Origin: Psilocybe azurescens
Taxonomy: Eukaryota > Basidiomycota > Agaricomycetes > Agaricales > Agrocybaceae
NCBI GenBank assembly: GCA_023853785.1
Contig: JAJIRX010000245.1
Location: forward strand, 1-19,464
Direction of reading: 5' to 3'
DNA: 19,464 nt
The stretch's first letter is position 1. Each line of letters opens with the position of its first letter. Shown in pieces: positions 1-8,579 of the stretch. The notes below the pieces were generated by a model. The model did no database searches, was not told where the DNA came from, and saw only the letters and a program-made list of their open reading frames with translations. Both the position numbers and the translations under genes were made by a program.

Positions 1-800
1 GGTATTGTCTTTACGCAAGGTCGTTAACTGATCTAAAATTGTACCGTCTGGCAAGACAACCTCTAGACCAAGAACGGTGCCGTGTAATGAGCCATAACGC
101 AATAGACGCAAGCCACCAGCATTTGTTGCAACATTTCCACCTATCTGACAACTATAATTGACATGGTTGCATGGATATTAAGCGCGCTGAAGGTCACCAC
201 ATCGTTTTAGACCCACCTGCCTTTGGCTCCCAGATCAATAGGCATAATATGGTTATGGGGTGCAACGTAGTCCGTGAGCGACTGAAGAATACAACCGGCA
301 TCTGCCACCAATATGCCTGTCGCACCGAGTAAGTGAAATAAAGACCTAAAAGAGATAGAGCAGGCTGACCGGATACAGGATCAAACGAGCGAACTTTATT
401 CAAGTTGGAGAGAGAAAGAATAACTTCGTTATTCACGGGAACGCTCCCACCAACGAGACCAGTATTCCCACCCTGAGGAACGACACCGATGCGTTTTTTC
501 ATTGCACCACTTCAAGATTTCGCTGACTTCCTGGGTTGTTTTGGGCTTGAGCACGGTGGTGGAGCGGCCATGGAATCGGCCTATCCAATCATTGTTGTAC
601 TGGTCGAGTTCGTCTGGAGGACTTGAGCTCGGAGAGAGAGTTGAGATAACTGAGGTAGGGGCGAGAAACGAGGCGAAATGGGAGATGTCATGCTCACTAA
701 CCGGAGTTAGATGGGAAGTGAGATTTGGGTGGACTAGAGTAGAGTAGCCAGCTCGACGAATGCAAGCGGCAGGTCTTCCGCAGAGCCTGGAGACGAACAT
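1..800 (-). CDS. D-2-hydroxyglutarate dehydrogenase, mitochondrial, FAD-linked (5' part, runs off left edge)
   Basis: N-terminal half of a FAD-binding oxidase/transferase of the D-2-hydroxyglutarate / D-lactate dehydrogenase family, which oxidises D-2-hydroxyglutarate to 2-oxoglutarate in mitochondria. Exons read as 800-370, 316-217 and 151-1, with introns of 53 and 65 bp, all GT...AG. The ATG at 800 opens an Arg-rich, acid-poor stretch ([19 protein letters not shown]) typical of a mitochondrial presequence. The FAD-binding loop [11 protein letters not shown] falls near residues 108-118, and [20 protein letters not shown] near 178-197 is the family signature. The frame breaks once, at a six-base T run (494-499, A6 in the gene); five bases would join the two conserved halves exactly. 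The C-terminal substrate and oxidase half lies outside the window. The family match is firm. The choice of D-2-hydroxyglutarate over D-lactate as substrate rests on overall resemblance only. Confidence 0.88.
494..499 (-). other. Frame-breaking homopolymer in the D2HGDH gene
   Basis: A six-base run (A6 on the coding strand) sits between codons for WCNEK and [12 protein letters not shown]. With six bases the frame is lost; with five it is continuous. No GT...AG intron can account for the jump because the two halves abut. Confidence 0.8.
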
Positions 801-951
801 CGGGGATACAGTCAGACTGAGAAAAGATGGGCGAGTACAGGTGTAAGTTTAAACTTACGTAAGAAAGAGATCTGGCGTTTCTCCTTTGCATCATTCCCAA
901 GCCAAAACCCATGCCTGTCCTTTCTCATTGACCATGGTCCATGACCCTGCA
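801..951. promoter_or_regulatory. Short divergent intergenic region (D2HGDH / CNH-GYF gene)
   Basis: About 150 bp separate the two divergent start codons, so the genes must share a promoter region. I see no clear TATA box or other motif I would name. ATGs at 911, 934 and 941 precede the preferred CNH start at 952; the one at 934 could act as an upstream start. Confidence 0.5.
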
Positions 952-3900
952 ATGTCCAGTTCTGTGTCGGCCGACCTCCAGATATCCCCCAAGGCCTCTC
1001 CAGACTCTCCTGGAGTCCCCCTCTGAACCCGCAGATCACTCCTCCGATGCCGCTAGTGTCCATAGCATGCCTGCTGTGCATGTAACAGCCCCATCGTCGC
1101 CTGTTGCTCGGGGTCCATCTCCGATATCATCCCATGCTGCCTTGCTTTCAACCAGGTCGCCATTACCCTCTCCTCTGCCTTCGCCTTCCAGGTCTAATAC
1201 CATGCAGTCGGAGGAGTCGTCAGTAAGTCAGCAACAAAGGAGGGCCAGGCATAGGTCTGCGATAGAGGTCTGCAGTTCTCCCGGTTCTTTATTTCACATT
1301 TTACTTATTTCATTCCTCTCCGCAGCCCCGGTCTTCTAATAGACTTTCTGGCTTTTTAATAACCTTATGCATCGCCGAGAACCCATAGCTGCGCCTTCTC
1401 AGGAACCCATTCACGAAGGTGCTACTCAGCCTGAACCTACTGCGTCAAACTCAGAGCTTGTCTCTCGTTCATCCTCGCCTCAACCTACTCGCCCAGTTAC
1501 TCCTCCTCCTTCACTTCCTGCACCCACTCTCTACGAACTTGGTCTGTCTCTTTCTGCCTTGACTTCAGATCTCTGTCCGTCACATTTTAGTACCCCACCG
1601 TCAAGTGGGGCCTTTCTTGCTCCACATTATCTGCTCCTCTGCCATGCTCAAGGTCTAGATGTTTTGCCCCTGGTATCCCCCGCACTGCAGCCATATGCCC
1701 TCGTGCGACGCGTGGCGTTCAAGAGTGTCGTCGTGATGGAGCAACGGGGCGTTCTGGTAGCTATCGCCGGAAGGCGAGATGGCGTGCAGTATACGCACTT
1801 GAGGAGGTGAAAAAGGCCATTGAGTGGCGAATAGATGTCGAAGTCAGGCGAGAGCGCGACCGTAGCCGTCGGGAAAATGTCAAAAGGTGGCTCTACGTAA
1901 TGTGGATCTCGTTGACCCCCGCGATTCAGCTGAAAAAACACGGAAAGCTAGTCTATCCACTCCACCTCCAGGAGAATCGAATCGAATCCGTGCAAACCTC
2001 CTTCGGAAAAATTCTCATAATACACTACCAGTACCATCGTCGCCACCTCCTGTTCCACTCGTTCCTCGTTCAGCTACACCTAGAGCTCCTAAAAAGCGAA
2101 CAAAGCCATCAGTGCAAATACCTCCCAATATCACTTCGGTGCCTCCGGGACCCTCTGATCCTCCGCCATATGCTAGTCCATCCGAGACGGTGAACCCTCC
2201 TTTACAGAGCCGATCATCGTATATCTCGCTGAGGGCTAGGTCGAGAGGAGGCTCTGTGAGTAACGTCCTTGCCGCTGCCCCTACTCATCATCGTACAGCA
2301 GAGTCTTTAAGGGCACAGAATGATTCCAAGGCGGATTGGGCAGAATCGAGCGACGAGGAAGCAATTGATGTTGTCGCAGCGGGGTCCAGTGGGTCACATC
2401 TAGACGAACGGACGAGTGCCACACTCTCCTCAAGTCGCGCTGTAACATCACCCCAAATACAACCAAATGCCGTACAAACACTTCCAGTGCCCGTCCTACC
2501 TCGCAATTCATCTAGCACTGTCAGAAGAAATCGACCATCGAATCTCGACCTATCATTGACTCGATCGAACACTATACCACCACCGGAACCCTCACCAGCA
2601 CCAACGCTCATTACATTAAGACAGGCACTAGTCCATTCCCCTCCTTCTTTGGGTGAAAATACTCCCAATCCCGATACCCTGTTCATAGAAGGAGACGATG
2701 ACGAGGAAGAAATTGAAGGTCATATCAGTCTTGCACAAGCCCTTTTGGAAAGCCGCATACCTGATCTTCCACCCATTGGAACAATGCGTCCACAGGAACC
2801 TATCATTCTGGCACCTTCCAGTCCGCCGTCGAGACCATCGGAAGATATCTTATCCCTTCCCCCTGCCGATGGAACAAATTCAATCGGTCGCAGCAGTAGT
2901 TCTAATAATGCTGCTAGACGCCGGCGGCGATGGTCCATCATGATCAGTAGCCCAACGTCTGAAGTGGGACATAATTCACCTTCCACCGCGAACGTTCCAT
3001 CAATTGCGACAAGCGTCCGATCGTTGAACCGATTTTCACGGTCGCATTCATTCAGGTCTAGTAGCTCACATACACCTACACTTCGATCAGCAGTAGAAAC
3101 ATTGCCACCAAATGCTTCGACCGCCACCTTACCAAACACAGCCACATCTACTATGCCTGACACTGCTTCTATACCTATCACCCCTCGTTCGGGTCGTTCT
3201 TCACGTTTTATTCCTCGTATTATTAGCAATGCCCTGAACAATAGAAGAAATAGCGAGCGGTCACCAGCAAGACCAGCTACCCCTGTTGATGTGGGCGATG
3301 GACTCAAGTGGACGCCTGGCACCAATCAATCTCCTCCGCCAAAACTAGAGTATGTAAAGCTTCCGGGGACGAAGGGCGCACTCTTCATCAAGGCTGTGGA
3401 GACGCCCAAGAAGAGGTTTGCTCTTTTTATTGGAAATTGGCCCCCGCGTTGATGCTAACATCTTTTTCAATTAGTTTTCTCGCTATCCTCTGTGGCGACA
3501 ATGGTGAAAAGGTCGAATTGTTTGCCGGAACCTATCGCACTGCCCTTGGGTTGTCACGAACGTTTATCCTACCCGATTCGCCTCGCTCTTTGGAGCTTCA
3601 GCTGCAAGGAGATGACCTCGTCGAAGTCTTCCTAGTATTTGCTCAGAATGTTTTCGGTCTAGAGCCAGCTACAGTCAGAGTCCGCGAAGTAAGAATTGGG
3701 CGAGCGGAGCGAAGAGCTGCAAGACGTCGTGCCCGAGAAAACAGACCTGGTGAACCAACCGCAACTGAACCGGAACCACTTGATGAAGAGACAAACGTGA
3801 ACGTTAACATCGGCATATCCGTTCCTGTTGCTTCTGCTGCTGAACCCGGTTCTGAGCGTTCTGGTAGTCCAACTCTTGTTGCCAGTGAACACCCTGGAGC

Positions 3901-5148
3901 CCAATCAGAACGGCTACAAACACCTGAACCTGCTAATCCATCCCCTACCCCACAATCCGAAGAACTTGTCATGCTAGCTACTGCCCAAATGGGCCCTTAT
4001 ACCACATTCCAGCAACTCAACTTCGCCCCTAATTTCCCACTGGCTTCTATCGCAGATGAATATATCATTCCTCCTACATACCCGTCTTTCTTGGAATACA
4101 AGACCGAGCATGAAACAGAGAACGGTGCAACCTCTTCAAATATTACTCAAACCCAATTTTCACCCCTGGCCTACCTGTGCCAACCCCAACTGCTCCCTCT
4201 AAATGGTACTACCGTGACCCCAAGAACGTTGTACATGGTAAGTTACTAAACTATTGAATCGTGGAATTCGGATGTTGATAAAATTGCAGGTCCTTGGAAG
4301 TCATCATTGATGCAAGCATGGTATAAAGATGGTTTACTTCCGCCTGATCTACCAGTCAGACGTGAGGAAGATACAGATTATGTTCTTCTGAAGGACCTGC
4401 GTCTTCAAAGCGTTGATCCGACGCAACCGTTCCGTGTCGTTGCCCCTCTCTCAGACTCTTCTGGCCCTGCGCCAAAGGCCACTTTCACACCAGAAGGTGT
4501 TCTTCTCCGGCCAATATCTTTGCTAGAACAACCTCGACATTTTGGACCGCCGGCATTATTCTATTCTTCTCGGGGTGGCACCAGCACCTCAATTGTTGAT
4601 GCCCGGGGTAGATCTGTCCTCAAAGGGAAATTCCTATGGAGTGCCGATGAAAGCGAGTCGACCAAAGCAGCACCGTCAAGCAAGATGGGAGACATTAAAC
4701 GCCTGGAAGCGTTTGATGTAAGGAAAGGATCGGTACTTGTCGCGATGAGGCAAGGAGGTCTGGAAGCTGTCGCCCTGGGCGATGCTCTTCTTAATCCCGC
4801 TGACGAATCGCGGACAATCTTGCCGCACTATAATCCTCCGCTGAGTAACATCAATCGAAGAGAACCTTTCGTATGGAGGATCGGCACCCCCATTTTTCGT
4901 CCCAGTCCGGCAACCAGGGCGAGAAGGGCGTCACTACGCCAGCCTTACAAGGGGGCAAAAAGTCTAGCGTTGCTTTAATCAAAAACAACAGCTCAAGAAC
5001 AGATGCGGTCTCGACCGACCCTGATGTGGATCCATTGGATGAAGTACTGTTTTTGGGACGGAAAGAGGACGATGTTTATTTCTGTGAAAGAAACGCCGCC
5101 TCCTTCAGGATCTTGAGACTATCACCTAGTACTTATGATGCACTATAA
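952..5148 (+). CDS. Large CNH (citron homology) domain protein with an internal GYF-like domain
   Basis: Predicted protein of about 1,340 residues. Exons: 952-1267, 1326-3415, 3475-4237, 4290-5148; introns 58, 59 and 52 bp. An N-terminal Ser/Pro-rich tail leads into a CNH-like part (VVVMEQRGVLVAIAGRRDGV, then VYALEEVKKAIEWRI). About 470 residues of Ser/Pro/Arg-rich low complexity follow, then a second CNH-like part (ILCGDNGEKVELFAGTYRTA; LVEVFLVFAQNVFGLEPATV). A GYF-like domain comes next (WYYRDP, HGPW, MQAWYKDGLLP), then closing strands ending DEVLFLGRKEDDVYFCERN. CNH domains are beta-propellers that usually bind small GTPases; GYF domains bind proline-rich peptides. No kinase or RhoGEF domain is visible. 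The start is uncertain: ATG 952 gives a natural MSSSVSADLQ start but needs one base removed at 1017-1021, whereas ATG 941 reads through. Other frame breaks lie near 1353-1357, 1786-1790, 1882-1885, 4157-4160 and 4893-4897, each mended by one added base. Confidence 0.75.
4196..4366 (+). other. GYF-like domain segment within the CNH protein
   Basis: Coding positions 4196-4237 and 4290-4366, split by a 52-bp intron inside the Gly codon of HGPW. Visible landmarks are W-Y-Y-x-D-P, then G-P-W, then M-Q-x-W-Y-x-x-G-L-L and L-P-V-R-R. These follow the spacing of the GYF fold (W-x-Y...GPF...M-x-x-W...GYF). Two positions differ from the classic motif: GPF is GPW and GYF is GLL. This is a family call by motif spacing, not by a profile search. 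Confidence 0.7.
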
Positions 5149-5447
5149 CCAACATAACCTCCCCTACAACGACTACGCCTAAACGAACACGATGGTTTTT
5201 TCGGGTTTACTTCTTTATGTTATTGTCTGTATTTAATTTTTTACCCAACAGACCACAGCAATTTGGACGTCGATTACCCAGTAGTTTTTAGTACTTTATT
5301 TAACGACGTTGTAACGTACCCAACGATCTAAACCTGAAAGACATGAAATTCTACTAAACCAAGATCAAAATGCAAAGAAGCCATGTTGAGTAGAACCTTT
5401 GTCTAGATCACGGACATCGCGTCTGCACTGCAAGACTGCCTACGTAT
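5149..5447. other. Convergent 3' intergenic region
   Basis: About 300 bp between the stop of the CNH-GYF gene and the stop of the acyl-CoA synthetase, so it holds the 3' UTRs of both. It is AT-rich around 5210-5310, which suits polyadenylation. I see no gene here. Confidence 0.6.
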
Positions 5448-8163
5448 CTAAAGCTTTGCAACAATTTTTCGCAATTCAAGCTTCTGAATTTTGCCCGTCG
5501 ATGTTTTCTGTTTGGAAATCATAAACCTCAAGATCTCTAAGAACGTAAAAGGAGGCATACAGGTAATTCTGGGACAACTTCTACCCATTCAGGACAGGCA
5601 AAACCAGGTAGCCTTGATTTGGCATGCTCCTTTAGATTCTTCTCGAAGATGTGGTGGCGTCCTCTCCAAGTCGATACATGCTGTGGGTGAAGAACCACGA
5701 AGGCCATTGGTCGTTCTCCCCACTTGACATGGTTGCGAGCTACCACGCTGACTTCCAATACATGTGGGTGGCTCGAAAGCTCTGCAAATCAACTAGTCAG
5801 AATTTGTTGATAGAGGAATATTAAATACCAACCTTGTTCGATAGCAAGCGATGAAGCGTTCTATGTTGATTTCTGGTTTAGCACTGGTGAAATGAGCAAC
5901 AATTACTTTATTAACACGTACCTCTCCTCCAGATATGATGATGTCCTTGCTTCTATCCATAATTGCAATCGAGCCATCTGGATGCATAACAGCCAGATCG
6001 CCTGAGTGGAAGCTACCTCCAGAAAAGGCTTTCTTGGTGGCTTCTGGGTCACGGAAATACTAAAAGATACTGTCAAGTCGTTCCAGAAGAGCTTTACATT
6101 ATACACTCACCTCTTTCATGACGATGTTGCCCCTTGTCACAATCTCACCAACCGTCTTTCCATCTCGAGGGACATCAACCAAGGGGCTAACCAGATCTCC
6201 TTCAGGGGAAGCGAAGGCTACCCGAGCTTCTTCGGCGGTCGCGAAAGCATGGCCTTGTCGCGCCATCAGGCGAGCTCGCTGGTCTGGAGGCAAGTCTGCC
6301 CACGACGGATGTGCATAATTGCGAGTGAAGGGGCCATATGTCTAAATTTCGATTAGTGTCTCCATAGGTAGTATCAACGACCCATATCGGCTCACTTCTC
6401 TACAAAGAAAGCAAGTAAGCAAATTTGACCAGTGACCAGTCGATACCAGACAAAGATAGACAAACTGACGTTAAACCATACACATGCACCGGTTCGATTC
6501 CTATTTTCTGTAGTTCAGCGATAAGGTGGGCAGTTGGAGCTGCCCCGGCTTTGGTGACAAGTTTTAGAGAAGGAAGATTCAAGTACGTAAACAACAATCA
6601 TATGTACCTATTATAGCAGTGACTGGTTGAGGAGGTTTCTGTGCTTTCGGGTCATTAACAATTCCGATCTATTCATTATGTCAGCGAGTTTGAAAATAAA
6701 GGAAGACGATGTACTTACCTGAACTGTTGGAGCGGCGCAATAGTGCGTGACCCCTGAATGAAGAAAGTGGTTCCATATTTGTGCATAATTCACCGTCCGT
6801 AAAGTAACCTAACAAATGTTGTGTGCCTCGGTGAGTTCCAACCTTCTAATAATGTCGTAGCTCGATGAACCGGTGCCAATACCTGTTTCACGAATGAGAA
6901 GACATTTGCCCAGGGGAATGTCCAGCCAGCGGCGTGAAACATTGGCAAAATCCTGTCAAAACTCCAGCTTAGTAACGACCACAAAAACACTGTGAAAGGT
7001 CTTTAATCTACCACAGATACGTAGAATGCTGATTCATGCTTCGAGAATATATATCAGCTTTTCTGGAAACCCTCGAATGAAACCACTCACTGTCCCTCGA
7101 AAGCGTTCGCAATCGCAGCAAGATAGGAACCTGTTATAATATTTAATAATGACCATATGCTAACTGAGCATGTTTAGGACCTCTGAGAGTAGTAATGACA
7201 CCTTTTGGCTTATTGCAGCTGCAGGTTAGTACACAATGTTCGGTTTATATCTGTTAAGCTACTAACTCGTCCAGTAGTCCCAGATCTGAATGACAATTGA
7301 GTTCCGTTATGCAGATATACGCACAAGAAACTCACGTGTAACACAGAACTGCAGGAGCATTCTCATCGACTTCAGGCTCCAAACCCGGCCAACCTCTTTC
7401 ATTACTGAAATGCCTTCCTGAATTCAGGAAGTCTTCATATGGGTTCTTAGATCGACCAGTGTCGTTCGATACCACAATAGGTATCTTGACACCGGTAACA
7501 AGACTCTTATATTCGTGATCGACGAGTAGCAGAGTGCATTGACTGTGTCCAATGATGTATGCTACTTCTGATGGTTTGAGGCGGGTATTGATTGGGGTGA
7601 TGACCGCTCGAGCCGCAATGACTGCGTGATGTGCATCTGAAAACTGTCAATACAGGTATGACGGATATTTAATAAGGTAAAGCACCTGCTATTAGAGGAC
7701 TAACATCACTCAGCGATAGAAAAGATCCCGTAACTGAACACCAACATACCAATTGGGGGCAATGACACCAACACGATCGCCTGGTTTGACACCAGCTCTG
7801 ATCAATGCGTATGCGAGGTTTTGTACGCGTTGCGCCCTGCGAGTCAGATATTCTAATTAGAATAGGAGCAGTTGACGGTATATAAAGTCGCACCAAACTG
7901 AGAAAGTGTACACGACTGGATGTTCAACGTCTGTATGAACCAACGCGACTTTGTCAGGGTATATTTGAGCAGCCCGCAAGATAAATGCCAACGGATTCTA
8001 CATTGCGGCAAATCAGCCTTTACTGTCCTAACTATGGCGGTCACTGAGCATATTTCAATACCAAAGGATGATAATTGGTTGGAAGGCTAGTAGGCAGTGG
8101 CTTGAGACTCAGCCAAACGTCTGGAGGTGGAATGCTAGCAGGAGTAGGGTTGAAATGTGACAT
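5448..8163 (-). CDS. Acyl-CoA synthetase / AMP-dependent ligase, peroxisomal (19 exons)
   Basis: Activates a carboxylic acid to its CoA thioester through an acyl-AMP intermediate. Exons: 8163-8062, 7997-7894, 7836-7750, 7699-7686, 7636-7336, 7285-7267, 7208-7181, 7130-7091, 7038-7012, 6952-6883, 6808-6719, 6668-6608, 6548-6470, 6399-6396, 6341-6111, 6059-5922, 5860-5833, 5781-5561, 5507-5448. They sum to 1,704 nt, 567 aa, the usual family length, with no frame break. The ATP/AMP motif TSGTTGRPKG is at 203-212, YGLTETYGP at 338-346, HSGDLAV at 437-443, DRSKDIIISGGE at 454-465 and the catalytic Lys of STGKIQK at 554. The protein ends AKL, a PTS1-type peroxisomal signal, which points to fatty-acid or related acyl activation for beta-oxidation. 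It resembles the fungal/plant medium-chain acyl-activating enzymes; the substrate cannot be fixed. Two exons are tiny: 14 nt (7699-7686) and 4 nt (6399-6396). The exon count is high for a fungal gene of this size. Confidence 0.93.
6396..6399 (-). other. Four-nucleotide microexon (AGAA) of the acyl-CoA synthetase
   Basis: The upstream intron is 6469-6400 (GTCAGT...TTTGTAG) and the downstream intron is 6395-6342 (GTGAGC...AATTTAG). The four bases finish the Thr codon and supply the Glu codon of the conserved YGL-T-E-TYGP motif. Skipping them loses the Glu and the frame. I found no other GT...AG pairing that gives the motif. Confidence 0.82.
7686..7699 (-). other. Fourteen-nucleotide microexon of the acyl-CoA synthetase
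   Basis: It lies between a 50-bp intron (7749-7700) and a 49-bp intron (7685-7637). It supplies the residues between IAPN-C and DAHHAV (CPLIAD after joining), which is the expected sequence in this part of the family. Skipping it removes 14 nt and breaks the frame. Confidence 0.78.
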
Positions 8164-8579
8164 AGTAGCGGATAAGAGGGAGGTTGAGGAGATCATTCAG
8201 CTACGACTTTTATAGATCAAACTCATGCATGAGAACTTGGTTTATTCGCCTGGGCCCCGCAACGCCATCCGGTTCCCCACGCCATCACCCCGCATTCTTA
8301 TGTAATCACTTGGCAAAGCTAAGGCGCTGTTCGGTATGTATCCACTAAAGGCAATTCAAGTTAAAGGTCTGTTCGGATCCTGTTCGGTATCCATTAAGTA
8401 CTCGCGATGAATATGAAGGCGTTTGAACCACAATGACCATGTTGTCTAAATATCACGAAAAGTCCTAGGCTTATTCAAAAGCCGATTTACTTAATACAAA
8501 CTTCTCTATGTGGAGCTACCAAGCTATTTCGTTCCTGACTTGTCCCATTGAACTTGTCCAGTGCAGTCCAGTGTCGGTT
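8164..8579. promoter_or_regulatory. Upstream region of the acyl-CoA synthetase
   Basis: Intergenic, about 415 bp, between the acyl-CoA synthetase start and the remains of the lyase gene. It should hold the promoter of the synthetase and the old promoter of the lyase. A C-rich patch lies at about 8260-8295 and short direct repeats at 8327-8397. I see no further gene. Confidence 0.5.
8327..8397. repeat. Short direct repeats (CTGTTCGG, three copies)
   Basis: CTGTTCGG occurs at 8327-8334, 8369-8376 and 8380-8387. The first and third copies extend as an imperfect pair, CTGTTCGGTATGTATCCACT and CTGTTCGGTATCCATTAAGT. No terminal inverted repeats or transposase remains are visible. Confidence 0.5.

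Noticed and set aside
429..502. An intron joining the two D2HGDH frames
   Set aside because: The two conserved halves abut at the A6 run with no bases to spare, so only a length change fits.
1353..1357. Programmed ribosomal frameshifting as the cause of the frame breaks
   Set aside because: Breaks occur at some twenty unlike sites in several unrelated housekeeping genes, need changes in both directions, and do not sit on proper X-XXY-YYZ slippery sites.
1780..1930. An intron between GRRDGV and VALRNVDLVD in the CNH gene (for example 1887-1929)
   Set aside because: The VYALEEVKKAIEW block lies directly between and is conserved CNH sequence; the candidate intron also leads straight into a stop codon.
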